From assembly GCF_900142415.1 (NCBI RefSeq), contig NZ_FRAU01000001.1:248001-312000 (forward strand): a stretch of 64,000 nt of DNA, written 5' to 3'. The notes under the pieces are model-generated. The model saw only the letters and a list, made by a program, of their open reading frames with translations, made no database searches and had not been told where the DNA came from. Source of the stretch: Rhodothermus profundi. GTDB lineage: Bacteria; Bacteroidota; Rhodothermia; Rhodothermales; Rhodothermaceae. The translations under genes and the position numbers were made by a program. Positions 63,491-64,000 of this stretch are shown one piece after another (positions within the stretch are counted from its first letter, which is position 1; the number at the start of each line of letters is the position of its first letter).

Positions 63491-64000
63491 TTATACGCGA
63501 GCGAACGGGGCGGTCGTAACCGGACGGTGGGCCGCCACCAGGGCCAGAAATTCATCAAAGAGATAGCGACTGTCGTGGGGCCCCGGAGACGCTTCGGGAT
63601 GGTACTGGACCGAAAGGCCAGCAAATGATTTGAAGCGCAGCCCTTCAACTGTCTGGTCGTTCAGGTTAACGTGCGACACATCAGCTTCGCGTGGATCAAC
63701 CGACGCAGCGTCCACAGCAAAACCATGGTTCTGCGTCGTGACTTCTACGCGTCCGGTGCGCAAATTTTTGACCGGGTGATTGGCGCCGCGATGCCCCACG
63801 TACATCTTATAAACCTTGAAGCCCAGCGCCAGAGCCATCAGCTGATGCCCCAGACAGATGCCAAAGATTGGCAGGCCTGTCCGAATAGCCGCTCGCACCT
63901 GTTCGATAGCCTGCGGCATGGCCCGCGGGTCGCCTGGCCCGTTTGAGAAGAACAGGCCATCTGGCTCCCAGGCCAGCACTTCATTCAGAGGCGTATAGCC
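63491..64000 (-). CDS. carA: carbamoyl-phosphate synthase small chain (partial, N-terminus off the right edge)
   Basis: The frame runs from the stop at 63491 past the window edge; 169 residues of the C-terminal class I glutamine amidotransferase domain are visible. The nucleophile region FGICLGHQLMALALG contains the catalytic Cys, and SVQYHPEASPGPHDSRYLF contains the catalytic His and Glu. The oxyanion area appears as LFFSNGPGDP. It supplies ammonia to CarB. The N-terminal half lies beyond 64000. Confidence 0.95.
   Translation of the reverse strand, partial: GYTPLNEVLAWEPDGLFFSNGPGDPRAMPQAIEQVRAAIRTGLPIFGICLGHQLMALALGFKVYKMYVGHRGANHPVKNLRTGRVEVTTQNHGFAVDAASVDPREADVSHVNLNDQTVEGLRFKSFAGLSVQYHPEASPGPHDSRYLFDEFLALVAAHRPVTTAPFARV

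Overview
The window looks like chromosome from a thermophilic member of the Rhodothermota (Rhodothermus/Salinibacter branch, historically placed with Bacteroidetes). This is inferred from the protein families: DUF4293, DUF5916, an ExbB–ExbD–ExbD set, a ribosomal protein S16 with a long C-terminal tail, a PKD–OmpA protein, a BamA-like barrel fused to a propeller, and a ComA-type phosphosulfolactate synthase. Some promoter-like sites also resemble the Bacteroidota TTG / TAnnTTTG pattern. Most of the DNA is GC-rich. The first 6.9 kb is clearly AT-rich. I name no species because no 16S gene is present.

Layout. (1) 1–6830, minus strand: a surface polysaccharide cluster with glycosyltransferases, an FkbM methyltransferase, a Wzx-type flippase, a Wzy/ligase-type polymerase and UDP-GlcNAc 2-epimerase. 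Five of its genes are joined by ATGA stop/start overlaps. A Wzz-like chain-length protein (6915–8165) of normal base composition feeds into it. (2) 8.2–13.3 kb: tRNA-Arg(CCU), a possible orphan structured RNA between two minus-strand terminators, then pepA–nrnA, thiE and a divergent comA homologue. (3) 13.5–19.5 kb: a Wza-like export protein with seven SLBB repeats, a repeat-rich segment holding a UPF0175/DUF3368 toxin–antitoxin pair, and a GT2 glycosyltransferase. (4) 19.5–24.8 kb, minus: EamA transporter, DUF4293, two ExbD, a small membrane protein, ExbB and an S41 protease. (5) 24.9–28.5 kb, plus: a PolX-like protein whose polymerase catalytic residues are lost, and a divergent penicillin-acylase-family protein. 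(6) 28.5–35.5 kb, minus: M14 peptidase, CvpA, YqeY, then a PEGA-like protein, a PQQ-propeller lipoprotein and a peptidase–propeller–barrel protein whose genes overlap. (7) 35.9–42.4 kb, minus: tyrS, smpB, an mqnA-like gene, and the translation cluster ffh–rpsP–rimM–trmD–rplS. (8) 42.5–49.9 kb: carboxymuconolactone decarboxylase family protein, 5-formyl-THF cyclo-ligase, PspC protein, tRNA-Asp, D-aminoacylase, MerC, PKD–OmpA protein and dprA. (9) 50–64 kb: obg, rnhA, Mut7-C protein, YigZ, a 1.1-kb gene-free stretch, DUF5916 protein, clpS, purS, pssA, psd, mtaB, and carB–carA (carA is cut by the window edge).

The polysaccharide genes plus Wzz, the SLBB protein and the GT2 enzyme could together form a Wzx/Wzy-type export route, although they lie in separate transcription units. 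Housekeeping genes (tyrS, smpB, ffh cluster, obg, psd/pssA, carAB) make up most of the rest. The observations most worth follow-up are the PolX homologue with a dead palm, the orphan RNA candidate, the repeat-flanked toxin–antitoxin island, the three-part outer-membrane protein with its overlapping neighbours, and a CarB without its regulatory domain. All calls rest on reading the sequence; no database search was possible.
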